DNA of 64,000 bases, taken from assembly GCA_014529385.2 (NCBI GenBank), contig CM043945.1, positions 98,684,612 through 98,748,611 on the forward strand, given 5' to 3'. The stretch is from Adiantum capillus-veneris. Its lineage: Eukaryota; Streptophyta; Polypodiopsida; Polypodiales; Pteridaceae. Each line of letters opens with the position of its first letter. The stretch's first letter is position 1. The position numbers were made by a program, and so were the translations under genes. The notes below the pieces were generated by a model. The model saw nothing but the letters and a program-made list of their open reading frames with translations. It ran no database searches and was not told the DNA's origin. Shown here in pieces: positions 47,058 through 59,430 of this stretch.

Positions 47058-47517
47058 GGAATCAAATGAGGAGAGTCCTCATTTGTTTTTATTGATGTAT
47101 ATTTATATACAAGAGGTAAGGAAAAATAGCTATAGAAAACAGGAATCTAGTGAAAGGCAATGACTAACGGTGGAAGGTAATTTTTTGAAAAAATAAGAGA
47201 AGCTTGCATAAAAATATTCCTATATGGAATAAAGAGTATGCAAAATGGTAAGAAAAATTGTGGTAATGGTGAGTCAATGTACATAGCATACATAGACAAA
47301 TACGTACACCTAGGTAGAAATATTTAAATAAATACAAAAAATAATTATAATAAAAAAATCATTATATTTAGGTCCTATATACAATGAAATACTTATTAAA
47401 AAAAAGTCATTATATATATATATATATGTATGTATGTATATATATTGATTCAACTAGCCCAAGGACTAGCTAATTGAGGGTTTGTAAGGAGATATGGAAA
47501 AGTCCCCTAACTCACAC
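44985..47517 (-). repeat. Gypsy LTR copy (left), with adjoining 3' sequence
   Basis: 44,985 to at least 46,482 matches 62,520-64,000 almost throughout, including a (CA)n run (45,350-45,389), a (GA)n run (45,990-46,031) and a GAGTTTGATTCTA stretch. Because the right copy runs off the window, the right edge of this LTR cannot be fixed; it lies between 46,482 and 47,517. It is best read as the 3' LTR of the minus-strand gypsy element. An (AT)n tract lies at about 47,026-47,052, and AT-rich sequence runs to 47,517. Confidence 0.7.
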
Positions 47518-47521
47518 ACGC

Positions 47522-49515
47522 TGATAGATTCTTGATCCTTCTCTACTTTCAAGCACGAGGGATATGGTTATGCAAGTGCTAGAATGGATACAAGGTACAT
47601 ATATGCGTAAACCTCAGAGATCGGAGCTGCCTACATGCAAAGGGAGGACTTCGATTCGCCTTGAGCATGAGAGGAGTGGCCAACCTATAAAAAGGGAGGG
47701 CTGTTCATGAGGCCCTTGCTAGAGATCAATCTGGGGAGTGTCTACTTCGGCATCACCATCCATTGTCCGCTCTTATTGCAAAGATGGCTGAGGGTCGGAC
47801 GCCATTTCGCTTATGTTGAATGGGAACCACATTGATATGCTTGATGGGCCTTGGCATGGTTTAGGATGGAGTCCTTATAGCATACTCAAGTTGACGTAAA
47901 GGAGTCCAAGGTTGATCGTGAGAACTCACTTTTGCTCGATCTATTAAGTTAAAAGAAAGGAAAATATTTTTGGAATTGTTTACAATGATGGCAACATGGG
48001 CCTGAAAGGCCGCCATGAGAAGGTCGAGGGGTAGCATGGGCTGCCCAGTTGAGAAGACTCGAAGGCCACCCACTTCAACAAAAGGAGAACAGTCAACTTG
48101 GCTGCATTAATCTGGAAGCCACTTGCAATGATGGAGGGATAGCATGCACGTGGGCGCTGCCAGCAAGAGAAAGGGAAGGCCGGCTTGCAGGGGCGCCATC
48201 TGGTGGCGCATGGGCTGCATATTATAAGTCAAGGGGAGCCATCAAGACCATGGCCGGGAGCTGCAGACTAGGACAGTAAGGCTCAGAGAGCTGAAGCCAT
48301 GGTCGAGGGGAGAGGGGGGTGCCTGCTTGTGAGGAGTGCATATTGTAGAAGAGCTCATAAGAGCTGGGCCGAGGTCAAGAGGGAGGCAACCGAGAGAATT
48401 TGCCATGCTCAAGGAATTAGGAGCTCAACTTGCCTGGAGTAAGAGAAGGAGGTAGTGCTCAAGAAAGAGGGCACCTCACGTTCGTGGGCAAGGACCGATT
48501 CAGAGCTGTAGAGAGCGAGTAGAGGTGGCCAAGAGCGCACAAAAGAAAGTGAGCACATAGGGGCTTGCCATTGCCGGGTTGCAGACCCAAAGAAGTGTCA
48601 TCTAGTGCAGTTACCTATGACCAGGAGAAGGGGGGAGAACCAGGCAGGGCCGTACTCGGGCTGGAGCCAGCAAACGAGAAGGGGACACGCTGCAGGAGCT
48701 TTGTGTCACCAAGGGACTCAAAGGAGGCTCTAGAAGCCACGAGCTCGCCAAGAAAAGGGAGGTGCGGGAGCTGCAGAGCCGAGGGAACCAGAGAGAAGGG
48801 AGAGGCATCAATATCATGTGTACAAAGGCTGGCCATGTAGAGTGAGCACGTCAAGGGGCAGAATCCAGTCAAGGGAGCAAGTGTAGGAGAAGGAAAGCAG
48901 CCAGAGGCTGGTCTTGGAAAAGAGCAGAAACTGGTTACGTCAGCCAAGAGAAGCCGGCTTTGGGTGGCCGGGGTCTGCCATGCTCAAGCTCGGCATCAAG
49001 AGGCCGTAGTCAACGAATAAAAGGAAGTTCATCATAGGCCGCCAGGTCAAGAGCAAGACTGTGTAACGCAGATTTCAAGAGCTCAGCGATCTCGTATTTA
49101 GAGGAGCCCCTATCATCATGAATAAGGAAAGGGCATCATAGCTTCGGATCTTGTCATCAATGAAGACTCTCTCAGTGCATGAGACTATGCAAGATTGCCA
49201 TATTATGAGAAGGGAACTCTGATTTCCCGTTGTCTATGTAAATAAGTTCCTTTTGAGGATGATCCTTTTAAAAGTAGGCCCTTAAGGTGTTTTTGAACTA
49301 ACCTGGCTGATGACTGAACAAGGCCAAGGCTGATGACTCGGGAATGTGAGTGTGGAGAAAGAGAGAAAGAGAGAGAATCTGACCTGTGTGTGCTCAAGAC
49401 TGAGTTTTTTTTTTCCCGGAGGGGTTTCTTCTCAAATAGCTGGCCAGCGTGTGCATTTGAGCTACGAGAAAGAGTGTGAGTGTTGTGTCTGGGTGTGTTT
49501 ACCCCGGCCCCATCA
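47522..49515 (+). repeat. LTR 1 of the gag-only array
   Basis: This starts TGATAGATTCTTGATCCTTC and lacks the segment AAACCGATGCGCTCCCAAAG that LTRs 2 and 3 have just after that start. A poly-purine GA run near 49,355 and a T9 run near 49,402 are shared with the others. Several open frames recur at the same place in all three LTRs but drift in frame, so they are not treated as genes. Confidence 0.88.
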
Positions 49516-51546
49516 TCTTTTGGCGATCCCACTGGGGAACGTGTGTTCTTTTGTGTTAAAAATCTCCCAGATAATTCTTCGAGGGCAATGTCAGGATACT
49601 TTCAATTGTTCTAAAGCCTTAAAGCTACCAAGTGGATGCAAATGGCGCACTCCAAGATTGACAGGTTGTTTAGTGGAGCACCAAGGCAGAGGATTTGACC
49701 TTTGATATGGCTGGTGGAGCTAGAGATGGAGGAGTTGCATATGTGCACAGATGAAGAAAAGGCAGATTATGTGTGGCAAGTGCTTCGTGGAGCCGCATGG
49801 AGGATCTATTGCAACCTCTCAACAACAGAGCAAATGAGCTGGTATTAGATAAAGCTAGCCCTACTTATGGCCTTTTGTGAAGATCAAAAGAGGTTTATGG
49901 GATCAGCAACCGTAGTAGAGGCACTATCTGATGATGGAGAATGATTGACATCTATCGATAGCCGATATATGGGGGAGTCTGAGGACAATGGTAGTGGCAC
50001 AAGCTCAGACAGTGCCGAAGATGTGGGAATCTTGAGCAAGACTTTGGATGCAGTTCCTGATGAAGTGCATACTCTAGACGAGCAAGACAGTGAGGAGGAT
50101 GGTGCATATTCTGATTGTGTACCCAGTTCAAATGAAGACTTCAAACTCGTATCAAAAGCTGGATTGATAGAGCAAGAGGGTGGGAAGCCTTGCCATGAGC
50201 AACATACAGAGGTGCAACATGTTCTAGAGTCGGTGAGCGGCCATGGGAGGTGTCTCCGGTAGCAAACTCTGTGGGAACTGATGGAGATGCTGCCTTGGAG
50301 TGCAGGTCATCATGTGTCAAGGACGAGGAGATTTTCCCTCTACGTGATGGTGATGCCGACTTGGAGTCTGAGAAGGTATGGGCCGAATTCATGTCTTGCT
50401 TGGTTAATGATGTGACGAGTGAGTAGGTGCTCTCAGAAGAGGTAGCAGTGGTCTGCCAGCTGATAGAGGCGCTGCCAAACCAAGGGGTTGGGAAATCCTC
50501 TGTTGGACCTGAAGAGCAGATGGTGATACAGATTGAGCCAGTTGTAGAGGAGGACTCTGATGAAGAAGATATGGTGTATGTAGGCAAGCTTGGAGATGAG
50601 AACTTTGTTTCTCCCTTGGAGGCTTTCAACGTGTATGATGGCGAGGAGAATAGCTCTGTGGATTCAGATGACTGTGGATTTGATGAGCCCAATGTTCCAA
50701 TTGATCCCTCCCAGGAGGTTTATGTCAACAAGGCTCTTAACAAGATCAAAGCTATGAGAGGCTTGTTAAATGTTCCAAAGTCAAAGGAGCAAGAGATGAA
50801 GCAACTGATGTTAAAAGTTACTTCTGATCTATGCACCGCTAAGGTCAAGGAAATCAGTCAAAGAGATGTCTCTCTCGTACAAGGTGTATGCTTTGAGAAT
50901 GATAGTGCTTTTGAGCAGACTTATAATGGCCTTGCAGCCCGGGGCGGTCACTTTTTAGAATGTGTATGATATCACGTGAGTTAACCGGAGAGTATTATTA
51001 AAAGACCAAAATGTATAAAAATGTATACATACAGAGGGGGGTGGGGGTTTTTTAAATAGGCTCACAGTGTAAGTATAGTATGTATATTGGGGTATTATTA
51101 ATTACCTCTTAAACGCACGTGATATAGGGGTCTTTTGATAAGTGACCGCCCCGGGCCTTGCAGCTACAGGCTTTGAAGTTAGGGGAAAGGGAGAGTATTC
51201 TGTGATAATAAGCTTTTGTTTCGAGCCTTCTCTCAGTGGTTGTATATCTGGAAAGCAGCTGCCTACCGTTTGGGATCTGGGCAGATGTAAATTTGTGCTT
51301 TGTGGCTTGGGGTTTGGTGCCCTATCACCCAAAAGGAGATTGCTACAAGCTTTGGGAGACTAGCTGGTTCCCATTTGATCCAGGAGGGTCTCCATGATGG
51401 GATGCCTGGATGGTTTCTATACATAACCTTGTATAGGTGCTTGTCTTCGAGTAGAGTAAGTTTGCACTTTGTTTTTTTATCAGGTTTTTGGCTCACATAT
51501 AGTGTTTGGTTGAACATGAATGCTCAACTAAGGGGTTGGGCGAAGA
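49516..51546 (+). pseudogene. Internal region 1: gag-like gene, interrupted
   Basis: The primer binding site TGGCGATCCCACTGGGGAAC lies at 49,521-49,540. Gag-like coding follows from about 49,665: WLVELEMEELHMCTDEEKAD, YVWQVLRGAAWRIYC and LALLMAFCEDQKRFMG, then an acidic Ser/Asp/Glu-rich region (DNGSGTSSDSAEDVG). A frame change occurs near 50,255. The frame from 50,427 holds VVEEDSDEED and VYVNKALNKIKAMRGLL. Stops differ from those of internal region 2: the TGA near 49,698 and TAG near 49,847 have sense codons in the sister copy. The shared ancestor was therefore open. A 218-bp MITE interrupts it at 50,938. A purine-rich AAGGGGTTGGGCGAAGA precedes LTR 2. Confidence 0.75.
50938..51155. mobile_element. 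218-bp hAT-type MITE in internal region 1
   Basis: The inverted ends are CCCGGGGCGGTCAC and its exact complement GTGACCGCCCCGGG. The flanking 8-bp direct repeat is CCTTGCAG (50,930-50,937 and 51,156-51,163). Internal region 2 has the uninterrupted site (GGCCTTGCTGC). The 8-bp duplication points to hAT-type transposition. It is non-coding. Confidence 0.93.
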
Positions 51547-53591
51547 TGATAGATTCTTGATCCTTCTAAACCGATGCGCTCCCAAAGCGAGAAATTCTAT
51601 TTTCAAGCATGAGGGATATGATTATGCAGGTGCTAGAATGGATACAAGGTACATATATGCATAAACCTCAGAGATCGAAGCCGCCTACATGCAAAGGGAG
51701 AACTTCAATTCACCTTGAGCATGAGAGGAGTGGCCAACCTATAATAGAGGAGGGCTGTTCATGAGGCCCTTACTAGAGATCAGTCCGGGGAGTGTCTACT
51801 TCGGCATCACCATCCATTGCCTGCTCTTATTGCAAATATGGCTGAGGGTCAGACGCCATTTCGCTTATGTTGAATGGGAACCACATTGATATGCTTGATG
51901 GGCCTTGGCACGGTTTAGGATGGAGTCCTTAAAGCATACTCAAGTTGACGTAAAGGAGTCCAAGGTTGATGGTGAGAACTCGCTCTTTCTTGATCTATTA
52001 AGTTAAAAGGAAAGGTATACATTTTTGGAATCGTCTGCAATGATGGTTGCATGGGCCTGCAGGTGAAAGGCCGTCCTGGAAAAGTTGGGCGCCATGAGAA
52101 GATCGAGGGGCAGCATGCGCCGCCCAATTGAGAAGACTCGGAGGCCCACCGACTTCAACAAAAGGAGAGCAGTCAGCTTGGCTGCATTAATTTGGAAGCC
52201 AGTTGCAAAGATGGAGGGATAGCATGCACGTGCGCGCTACTAGCAAGAGAAAGGGAAGGCCGGCTTGCACGGGCGCCATCTGGTGGCGCATGGGCTGCGT
52301 ATTATAAGTCTAGGGAAGCCATCAAGAGACCACGGCCGGGAGCTGCAGACTAGGATAGTGAGGCTCAGAAAGCTGAAGCCATGGCCGAGGGGAGAGGGGG
52401 GTGCCTGCTTGTGAGGAGTGCATATTGCAGAAGAGCTCATGAGAGCTGGGCCGAGGTCAAGGGGGAGGCAACCGAGAGAATTTTCCATGCTCAAGGAATT
52501 AGGAGCTCAACTTGCCAGGAGTTAGAGAAGGAGGTAGTGCTCAAGAAAGAGGGCACCTCACGTTCGTGGTCAAGGACCGATTCAGAGCTGCAGAGAGGGG
52601 GTAGAGGCGGCCAGGAGCGCACGAGAGAAAGTGAGCACGTAGGGGCTTGCCATAGCCGGGTTGCAGACCCAAAGGAGTGTCATCTAGTGCAGTTTCCTAT
52701 GGGCAGGAGAAGGGGGGAGCACCACGCAGGGCCGTACTCGGGCTGGAGCCAGCAAACGAGAAGATGGCACACTGCAGGAGCTTTGTGTCACCAAGGGACT
52801 CAAAGGAGGCTCTAGAAGCCACGAGCTTGCCAAGAAAAGGGGGGCGCGGGAGCTGCAGAGCTGAGGGAACCAGAGAGAAGGGAGAGGCATCAATATCATG
52901 TGTACAAAGGCTGGCCATGTAGAGTGAGCACGTCAAGGGGCAGAATCCAGTCAAGGGAGCAAGTGTACGAGAAGGAAAGCCGCCATGGGCTGGTCTTGGA
53001 AGAGAGCAGAAACTGGGTACGTCAGCCAGGAGAAGCCGGCTTTGGGTGGCCGGGGTCTGCCATGCGCAAGCTGGGCATCAAGAGGCCGTAGTCAACGAAT
53101 GAAAGGAAGTTTATCATAGGCCGCCAAGTCAAGAGCAAGACTGTGTAAAGGAGATGTCAAGAGCTCACGGATCTCGTATTTAGAGGAGCCCGTATCATGA
53201 ATAAGGAAAGGGCATCATAGCTTTGGAGCTTGTCATCAATGAAGACTCTCTCAGTGCATGAGACTATGCAAGATTGTCATCTTATGAGAAGGGCACTCTA
53301 ATTTCCCGTTGTCTATGTAAATAAGTTCCTTTTCAGGATGATCCTTTTAAAAGTAGGCCTTTAAGGTGTTTTTGAAGTAACCTCGCTGATGACTGAACAA
53401 GGCCAAGGCTGATGACTCGAGCATGTGAGTGTGGAGAAAGAGAGAGAGAGAGACTCCGATCTGTGTGCGCTCAAGACTGAGTTTTTTTTTTCTGGAGGGG
53501 TTTCTTCTCAAATAGCTGGCCAGTGTGTGCATTTGAGCTACGAGAAAGAGTGTGAGTGTTGTGTCTCGGTGTGTTTGCCCTGGCCCCATCA
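51547..53591 (+). repeat. LTR 2 of the gag-only array (central, shared)
   Basis: This has the same start and end as the other two. It serves as the 3' end of unit 1 and the 5' end of unit 2, the structure left by unequal LTR-LTR recombination. Confidence 0.88.
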
Positions 53592-55392
53592 TCTTTTGGC
53601 GATCCCGTTGGGGAACGTGTGTTCTTTTGTGTTGAAAATCTCCTAGATAATTCTTCTAGGGCAATGCCGAGATACTTTCAATTGTTCTAAAGCCTTAAAG
53701 TTACCAAGTGGATGTAGATGGCGCACTCCAAGATTGACAGGTTGTTTAGTGGAGCACCAAGGCAGAGGATTCGACCTTTGACATGGCTGGTGGAGCTAGA
53801 GATGGAGGAGTTGCATATGTGCACAGATGAAGAAAAGGCAAATTATGTGTGGCAAGGGCTTCGTGGAGCCGCATGGAGGATCTATTGCAACCTCTGAACA
53901 ACAGAGCAAAGGAGCTGGTATCAGATAAAGCTAGCCCTACTTATGGCCTTTTGTGAAGATCAAAAGGGGTTTATGGTATCAACAACCGTAGTAGAGGCAC
54001 TATCTGATGATGGAGAATCATTGATATCTACCGATAGCGGATATATGGGCGAGTCTGAGGACAATGGTAGTGGCACAAGCTCAGACAGTGCCGAAGATGT
54101 GGGAACCTCGAGCAAGACTTTGGATGCAGTTCCTGATGGAGTGCATACTGTAGACGAGCAAGATGAGGAGGATGGTGCATATTCTGATTGTGTACCCAGT
54201 TCAAATGAAGACTTCAAAGTGGTATCGAAAGCTGGTTTGATAGAGCAAGAGGGTGGGAAGCCTTGCCATGAGCAACATACAGAGGTGCAACAGGTTCCAG
54301 AGTCGGTGAGCGGCCATGGGAGGTGTCTCGGGTAGCAAACTCTTTGGGAACGGATGGAGATGCAGCCTTGCAGTGTAGGTCATCATGTGTCAAGGACGAG
54401 GAGATTTTCCCTCTAAGTGAGGGTGATGCCGACTTGGAGTCTGAGAAGGTATGGGCCGAATTCATGTCTTGCTTGGTTAATGATGTGACGAGTGAGTAGG
54501 TGCTCTCAGAAGAGGTAGCAGTGGTCTGCCAGCTGATAGAGGCGCTGCCAAACCAAGGGGTTGGGAAATCCTCTGTTGGACCTGAAGAGCAGGTGGTGAT
54601 ACAGATTGAGCCAGTGGTAGAGGAGGACTCTGATGAAGAAGATATGGTGTCTGTAGGCAAGCTTGGAGATGATAACTTTGTTTCTCCCTTGGAGGCTTTC
54701 AACGTGTATGATGGTGAGGAGAATAGCTCTGTGGATTCAGATGACTGGGGATTTGATGAGCGCAATGTTCCAATTGATCCCTCCCAGGAGGTTTATGTCA
54801 ACAAGGCTCTTGACAAGATCAAAGCTATGAGAGGCTTGTTAAATGTTCCAAAGTCAAAGGAGCAAGAGATGAAGCAACTGATGTTAAAAGATACTTCTGA
54901 TCTATGCACCGCTAAGGTCAAGGAAATCAGTCAAAGAGATGTCTTTCTCGTACAAGGTGTATGATTCGAGAATGATAGTGCTTTTGAGCAGAGTTATAAT
55001 GGCCTTGCTGCTCATGCTTTGAAGTTAGGGGAAAGGGAGAGTATTCTGTGATAATAAGCTTTTGTTTCCAGCCTTCTCTAGATGGTTGTATATCTGGAAA
55101 CCAGCTACCTACCGTCTAGGATCTGGGCGGATGGAGATTTGTGCTTTGTGGCTTGGGCTTTGGTGCCCTATCACCCAGAAGGAGATTGCTACAAGCTTTG
55201 GGAGACTAGCTGGTTCCCATTTGATCCAGGAGGGTCTCCATGATAGGATGCCAAGATGGTTTTTGTACATAACCTTGTATAGGCGCTTGTCTTCGAGCAG
55301 CTTAAGTTTGCACTTTGTTTTTTTATCAGGTTTTTGGCTCACATATAGTGTTTGGTTGAACATGAATGCTCAACTAAGGGGTTGGGCAAAGA
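53592..55392 (+). pseudogene. Internal region 2: gag-like gene, interrupted
   Basis: The primer binding site lies at 53,597 on (TGGCGATCCCGTTGGGGAAC). The gag-like frame continues unbroken from 53,943 to 54,335 (acidic, SSDSAEDVG) and, in another frame, from 54,500 to 54,964 (VYVNKALDKIKAMRGLL). A TGA near 53,896 replaces the Ser codon of copy 1. The MITE of region 1 is absent, which sets the length difference (1,801 against 2,031). AAGGGGTTGGGCAAAGA before LTR 3 is the likely polypurine tract. Confidence 0.75.
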
Positions 55393-57403
55393 TGATAGAT
55401 TCTTGATCCTTCTAAACCGATGCGCTCCCAAAGCGAGCAATTCTATTTTCAAGCACGAGGGATATGATTATGCAAGTGCCAGAATGGATACAAGGTACAT
55501 ATATGAGTAAACCTCAGAGATCGGAGCCGCCTACATGCAAAGGGAGGACTTCAATTCGCCTTGAGCATGAGAGGAGTGGCCAACCTATAATAGAGGAGGG
55601 CTGTTCATGAGGCCCTTACTAGAGATCAATCCGGGAGTGTCTACTTTGGCATCACTATCCATTGTCCGCTCTTATTGCAAAGATGGCTGAGGGTCAGACG
55701 CCATTTCGCTTATGTTGAATGGGAACTACATTGGTGTGCTTGATGGGCCTTGACACGGTTTAGGATGGAGTCCTTAAAGCATACTCAATTTGACGTAAAG
55801 GAGTCCAAGGTTTGGTTGATCTATTAAGTTAAAAAGAAAGGAATACATTTTTGGAATCGTCTGCAATGATGGTGGCATGGGCCTGCAGGTGAAAGGCCGC
55901 CGTGGAGAAGTTGGGCGCCATGAGAAGGTCGAGGGGCAGCATGGGCCGCCCAGTTGAGAAGGCTCGGAGGCCGCCTACTTCAACAAAAGGAGAGCAGTCA
56001 GCTTGGCTGCATTAATCTGGAAGCCGCTTGCAATGATGGAGGGATAGCATGCACGTGGGCGCTGCCAGCAAGCGAAAGGGAAGGCCGGCTTGCAGGGGCG
56101 CCATCTGTTGGCGCATGGGCTGCATATTATAAGTCAAGGGGAGCCATCAAGAGTCCACGGCCGGGAGCTGCAGACTAGGACAGTAAGGCTCAGAGAGCTG
56201 AAGCCATGGCCGAGGGGAGAGGGGGGTGCCTGCTGTGAGGAGTGCATATTGCAGAAGAGCTCATGGGAGCTGGGCTGAGGTCAAGGGGGAGGCAACCGAG
56301 AGAATTTGCCATGCTCAAGGAATTAGGAGCTCAACTTGCTTGGAGTTAGAGAAGGAGGTAGTGCTCAAGAAAGAGGGCACCTCACGTTCGTGGGCAAGGA
56401 CCGATTCAGAGCTGCAGAGAGGGAGTAGAGGCGGCCAGGAGCGCACGAGAGAAAGTGAGCACGTAGGGGCTTCCCATACCCGGTTTGCAGGCCCAAAGGA
56501 GTGTCATCTGCTGCAGTTACCTATGGCCAGGAGAAGGTGGAAGCACCACGCAGGGCCGTACTAGGGCTGGAGCCAGCAAACGAGAAGGGGGCACGCTTTT
56601 GTGTCGCCAAGGGACTCAAACGAGGCTCTAGAAGCCACGAGCTTGCCAAGAAAAGGGGGGCGCGGGAGCTGCAGAGCCGAGGGAACCAGAGAGAAGGGAG
56701 AGGCATCAATGTCATATGTACAAAGGCTGGCCATGTAGAGTGTGCACGTCAAGGGGCAGCATCTAGTCAATGGAGCAAGTGTAGGAGAAGGAAAGCCGCC
56801 AGGGTCTGGTGTTGGAAGAGAGCAAAAGCTGGTTACGTCAGCCAGGAGAAGCCGACTTTGGGTGGCCGGGGGACTGCCATGCTCAAGCTGGGCATGGGCT
56901 CTACTCAACGAATGAAAGGAAGTTCATCATAGGCCGCCAGGTCAGGAGCAAGACTATGTAAAGCAAATGTCAAGAGCTCAGGGATCTCGTATTTAGAGGA
57001 GCAGCTATCATGAATAAGGAAAGGGCATCATAGCCTTGGAGCTTGTCATCAATGAAGACACTCTCAGTGCATGAGACTATGCAAGGTTGCCATATTATGA
57101 TAAGGGCACTCTGATTTCCCGTTGTCTTTGTAAATAAGTTCCTTTTCAAGATGATTCTTTTAAAAGTAGGCCTTTAAAGGTGTTTTTGAAGTAACCTGGC
57201 TCAGGACTGAACAAGGCCAAGGCTAATGACTCGAGCATGTGAGTGTGGAGAAAGAGAGAGAGAGAGACTCCGATCTGTGTGCTCAGGATTGAGTTTTTTT
57301 TTTCGGGAGGGGTTTCTTCTCAAATCGCTAGCCAGTGTGTGCATTTGAGCTACGAGAAAGAGTGTGACTGTTGTGTCTGGGTGTGTTTTCCCCGGCCCCA
57401 TCA
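55393..57403 (+). repeat. LTR 3 of the gag-only array
   Basis: This is the right terminal LTR, ending CCCCGGCCCCATCA at 57,403. Directly beyond it the sequence departs from that after LTRs 1 and 2 and becomes gypsy pol, which fixes the element border. Confidence 0.88.
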
Positions 57404-57689
57404 ACGCCTATGAACAGTGAAAGGGTGAGGATACCACAGTGTTTGAGTGATTTGATAGGGTGAGGTATCTCACTATGGAAATTTTGAATAGCCAGAGAAT
57501 TCCTATCATTAGTCTTCACCGAGGATGATGGTATATTCTTGCACCATCATAAAGCATCTTTTCCAAAGAGAGTCCATCCGAGTCCTTGATAAGATTTTCA
57601 TTGTTTTGGCCCCTTTGCATTTTGGCTTGAGTTACACTCATGCTTAATGCATCAAAAGTTACATGAGAAAGTTGCCTTTGGGCAGATCT

Positions 57690-58960
57690 TTGGTAGATCC
57701 TTTGGTAGAAGGTGACTCAAATAGTGTTTGAGGTGATACCCATTTACCTTCCTAGAGTGCTCTTTATCATTCAGGTCCATAAGCTGATAGTAACTTGAAT
57801 TGAAAGCCTTTTTGATTATGTATGGCTCGTGCCATCTAGTCTCAAACTTAACATCAAAACAATTATCAAGTCAATTGTCATACCTTAGCACAAGATCTCC
57901 TTCCTTAATGCCTTTGTCCTTCAGTTTCTTGTCGAGCTTTTGTTTTGCTTGTATAGGTTTCCTCTTGTAGCACTCGTAAGCTGCTTCTCTTTTCCACTTA
58001 AGCTCCAGTAATGTAATAAGTCACTCCATCCATACCTCTTGATCATCTTGTGCACCTCTGCCATGAAGCCATATCGTTGGGATGTTGAGCTTGATAACCT
58101 GCAAAGCCTCTTGGCCATAAACCAAGGGAAATGGCGTGAACTTTGTGGCTTCTCTATATGTGGTTCGATACGCCCACAAGGCACCATCTAAGAAGTCATC
58201 CGACAACTTTGTCTTGTTTTGCACCATCTTTCTAATGATGCATGCAATGACACCATTAGCCTTTTCCACCAAACCATTTGACTGTGGGTAGTACGGTGTG
58301 GTATGACGATGTACAATGTGAAGCTTCACAAACTTCTATGAGTAACCTCTTCTTGAACCTTGGACCATTATCAGAAACAATTTCCAGAGGTGTGCCAAAT
58401 CTGCAACAAATATTAGTGTAGACAAACCTGCTTACTATTTTTTCATTTACCCTTGCCACAATTTGTGCTTCTATCCACCTAGTCGTGTAATCTACAGCCA
58501 CTAAAATGTAGAGTTTACCATTTTTTGTTCTAGGAAGAGGACCCATAGCATCAATGCATCACTTTTTGAAGGGTCCATTTGCAACCACTATTTGTCTCGG
58601 ACCATGCACCAACCTTCTATTTCCATTTACATGATAGTTGTGACAGCTTTTACACCAATGTTGGACATCCATATGCAAGCTTGGCCAAACATACTCTGCA
58701 AGAAAAATCTTTTTCATGGTTAATTGGGGAAAAATGACCACCACATGCCTCTTCATGAAATCCTTTTAGAATGGCTAGAATTTTGTAGATAGTTGGTACT
58801 CTTCTGCACACTTGATGCTTCCTTCTTTGATAGAGGGAGCCTTCTAGGAAGAGATAGGAACTTGCCTTTTTCTTGAGCCTCCTCTTTTGAGCTTTTGTGA
58901 AGTCTTGTGGAAACTCGCCCTCCCAAATGTAGCCGATATTGAGAGCCAATGACTCCAATC
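57690..58960 (-). pseudogene. Gypsy integrase
   Basis: The HHCC zinc finger reads FHEEACGGHF (about 58,775) and, after a frame break, WCKSCHNYHV (about 58,640). The catalytic core has VAVDYTTRWIEA (first Asp, about 58,500), VSDNGPRF (second Asp, about 58,360) and, after another shift, QSNGLVEKANG (Glu, about 58,275). The C-terminal region RWHEPYIIKKAF, then YYQLMDLNDKEHSRKVNG (to about 57,720) fits the usual end of Tat-like integrases. No chromodomain is seen. Integrase joins element DNA to the genome. Confidence 0.85.
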
Positions 58961-59089
58961 CCTGGTATCTTGGTTGCTTGATAGGTGCTGCCACTATGAT
59001 GACCTGCACTTCTTTCTTAACACATGTAACTGCTTGTTGTGCAAGTAAATCATCACCTTCATTTTGTTTCCTAGGAATATGATAGAATT

Positions 59090-59430
59090 GCAATTCTTCA
59101 AATTGATTAAACAACCTATGGATGACATGAAACTTTGTCCTTGGGCTTTCATTCTTGCATGACCAAATGCATAAGATTTGCTTCACAAATAGAAGTGCAT
59201 CCCCCTTTACCATGAGTCGCTATATACCTTGACTAATGCACATCTTCAAACCATGAAGTCGTATGTCATACTCTGCTTCATTGTTTCTAGTTGAACCTGG
59301 TAGATTGATCTTTCTTTTCATGACCATTTCTCCACTTGGGTTGACCAACACTAGCCCTCCTCCTACTTTCCTGTGGCTCGTGGAAAAGCTCCATCAAAGA
59401 ACAATGTAAAAGCATTAGTTTTTGGTGGTG
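59090..59430 (-). pseudogene. Second RNase H (archaeal-like) of the gypsy element
   Basis: The catalytic pattern FTLFFDGAF (Asp), then in another frame STRNNEAEYDIRLHGLK (Glu), then after a TAG (about 59,223) MVKGDALLFVKQ (Asp) matches the additional RNase H found in Tat-group elements. The frameshift near 59,385 and the TAG make it non-functional. Confidence 0.7.

Larger units (their letters stand above)
47518..57407 (+). mobile_element. Tandem gag-only LTR element: LTR-gag-LTR-gag-LTR
   Basis: Three LTRs of about 2.0 kb (47,522-49,515; 51,547-53,591; 55,393-57,403) alternate with two internal regions (49,516-51,546; 53,592-55,392). LTRs start TGATAG and end CCCCATCA. The outer flanks carry the same four bases, ACGC (47,518-47,521 and 57,404-57,407), as expected for one integration event. 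Each internal region has a primer binding site after the LTR and only gag-like sequence. There is no protease, reverse transcriptase or integrase. Confidence 0.88.

Noticed and set aside
48565-56932. Similar short frames repeated in all three LTRs of the gag-only array (for example 48,565-48,840, 52,677-52,922 and 56,501-56,932)
   Set aside because: They recur because the LTRs are copies. The frame is not kept between copies and no domain is visible, so they are LTR sequence rather than genes.
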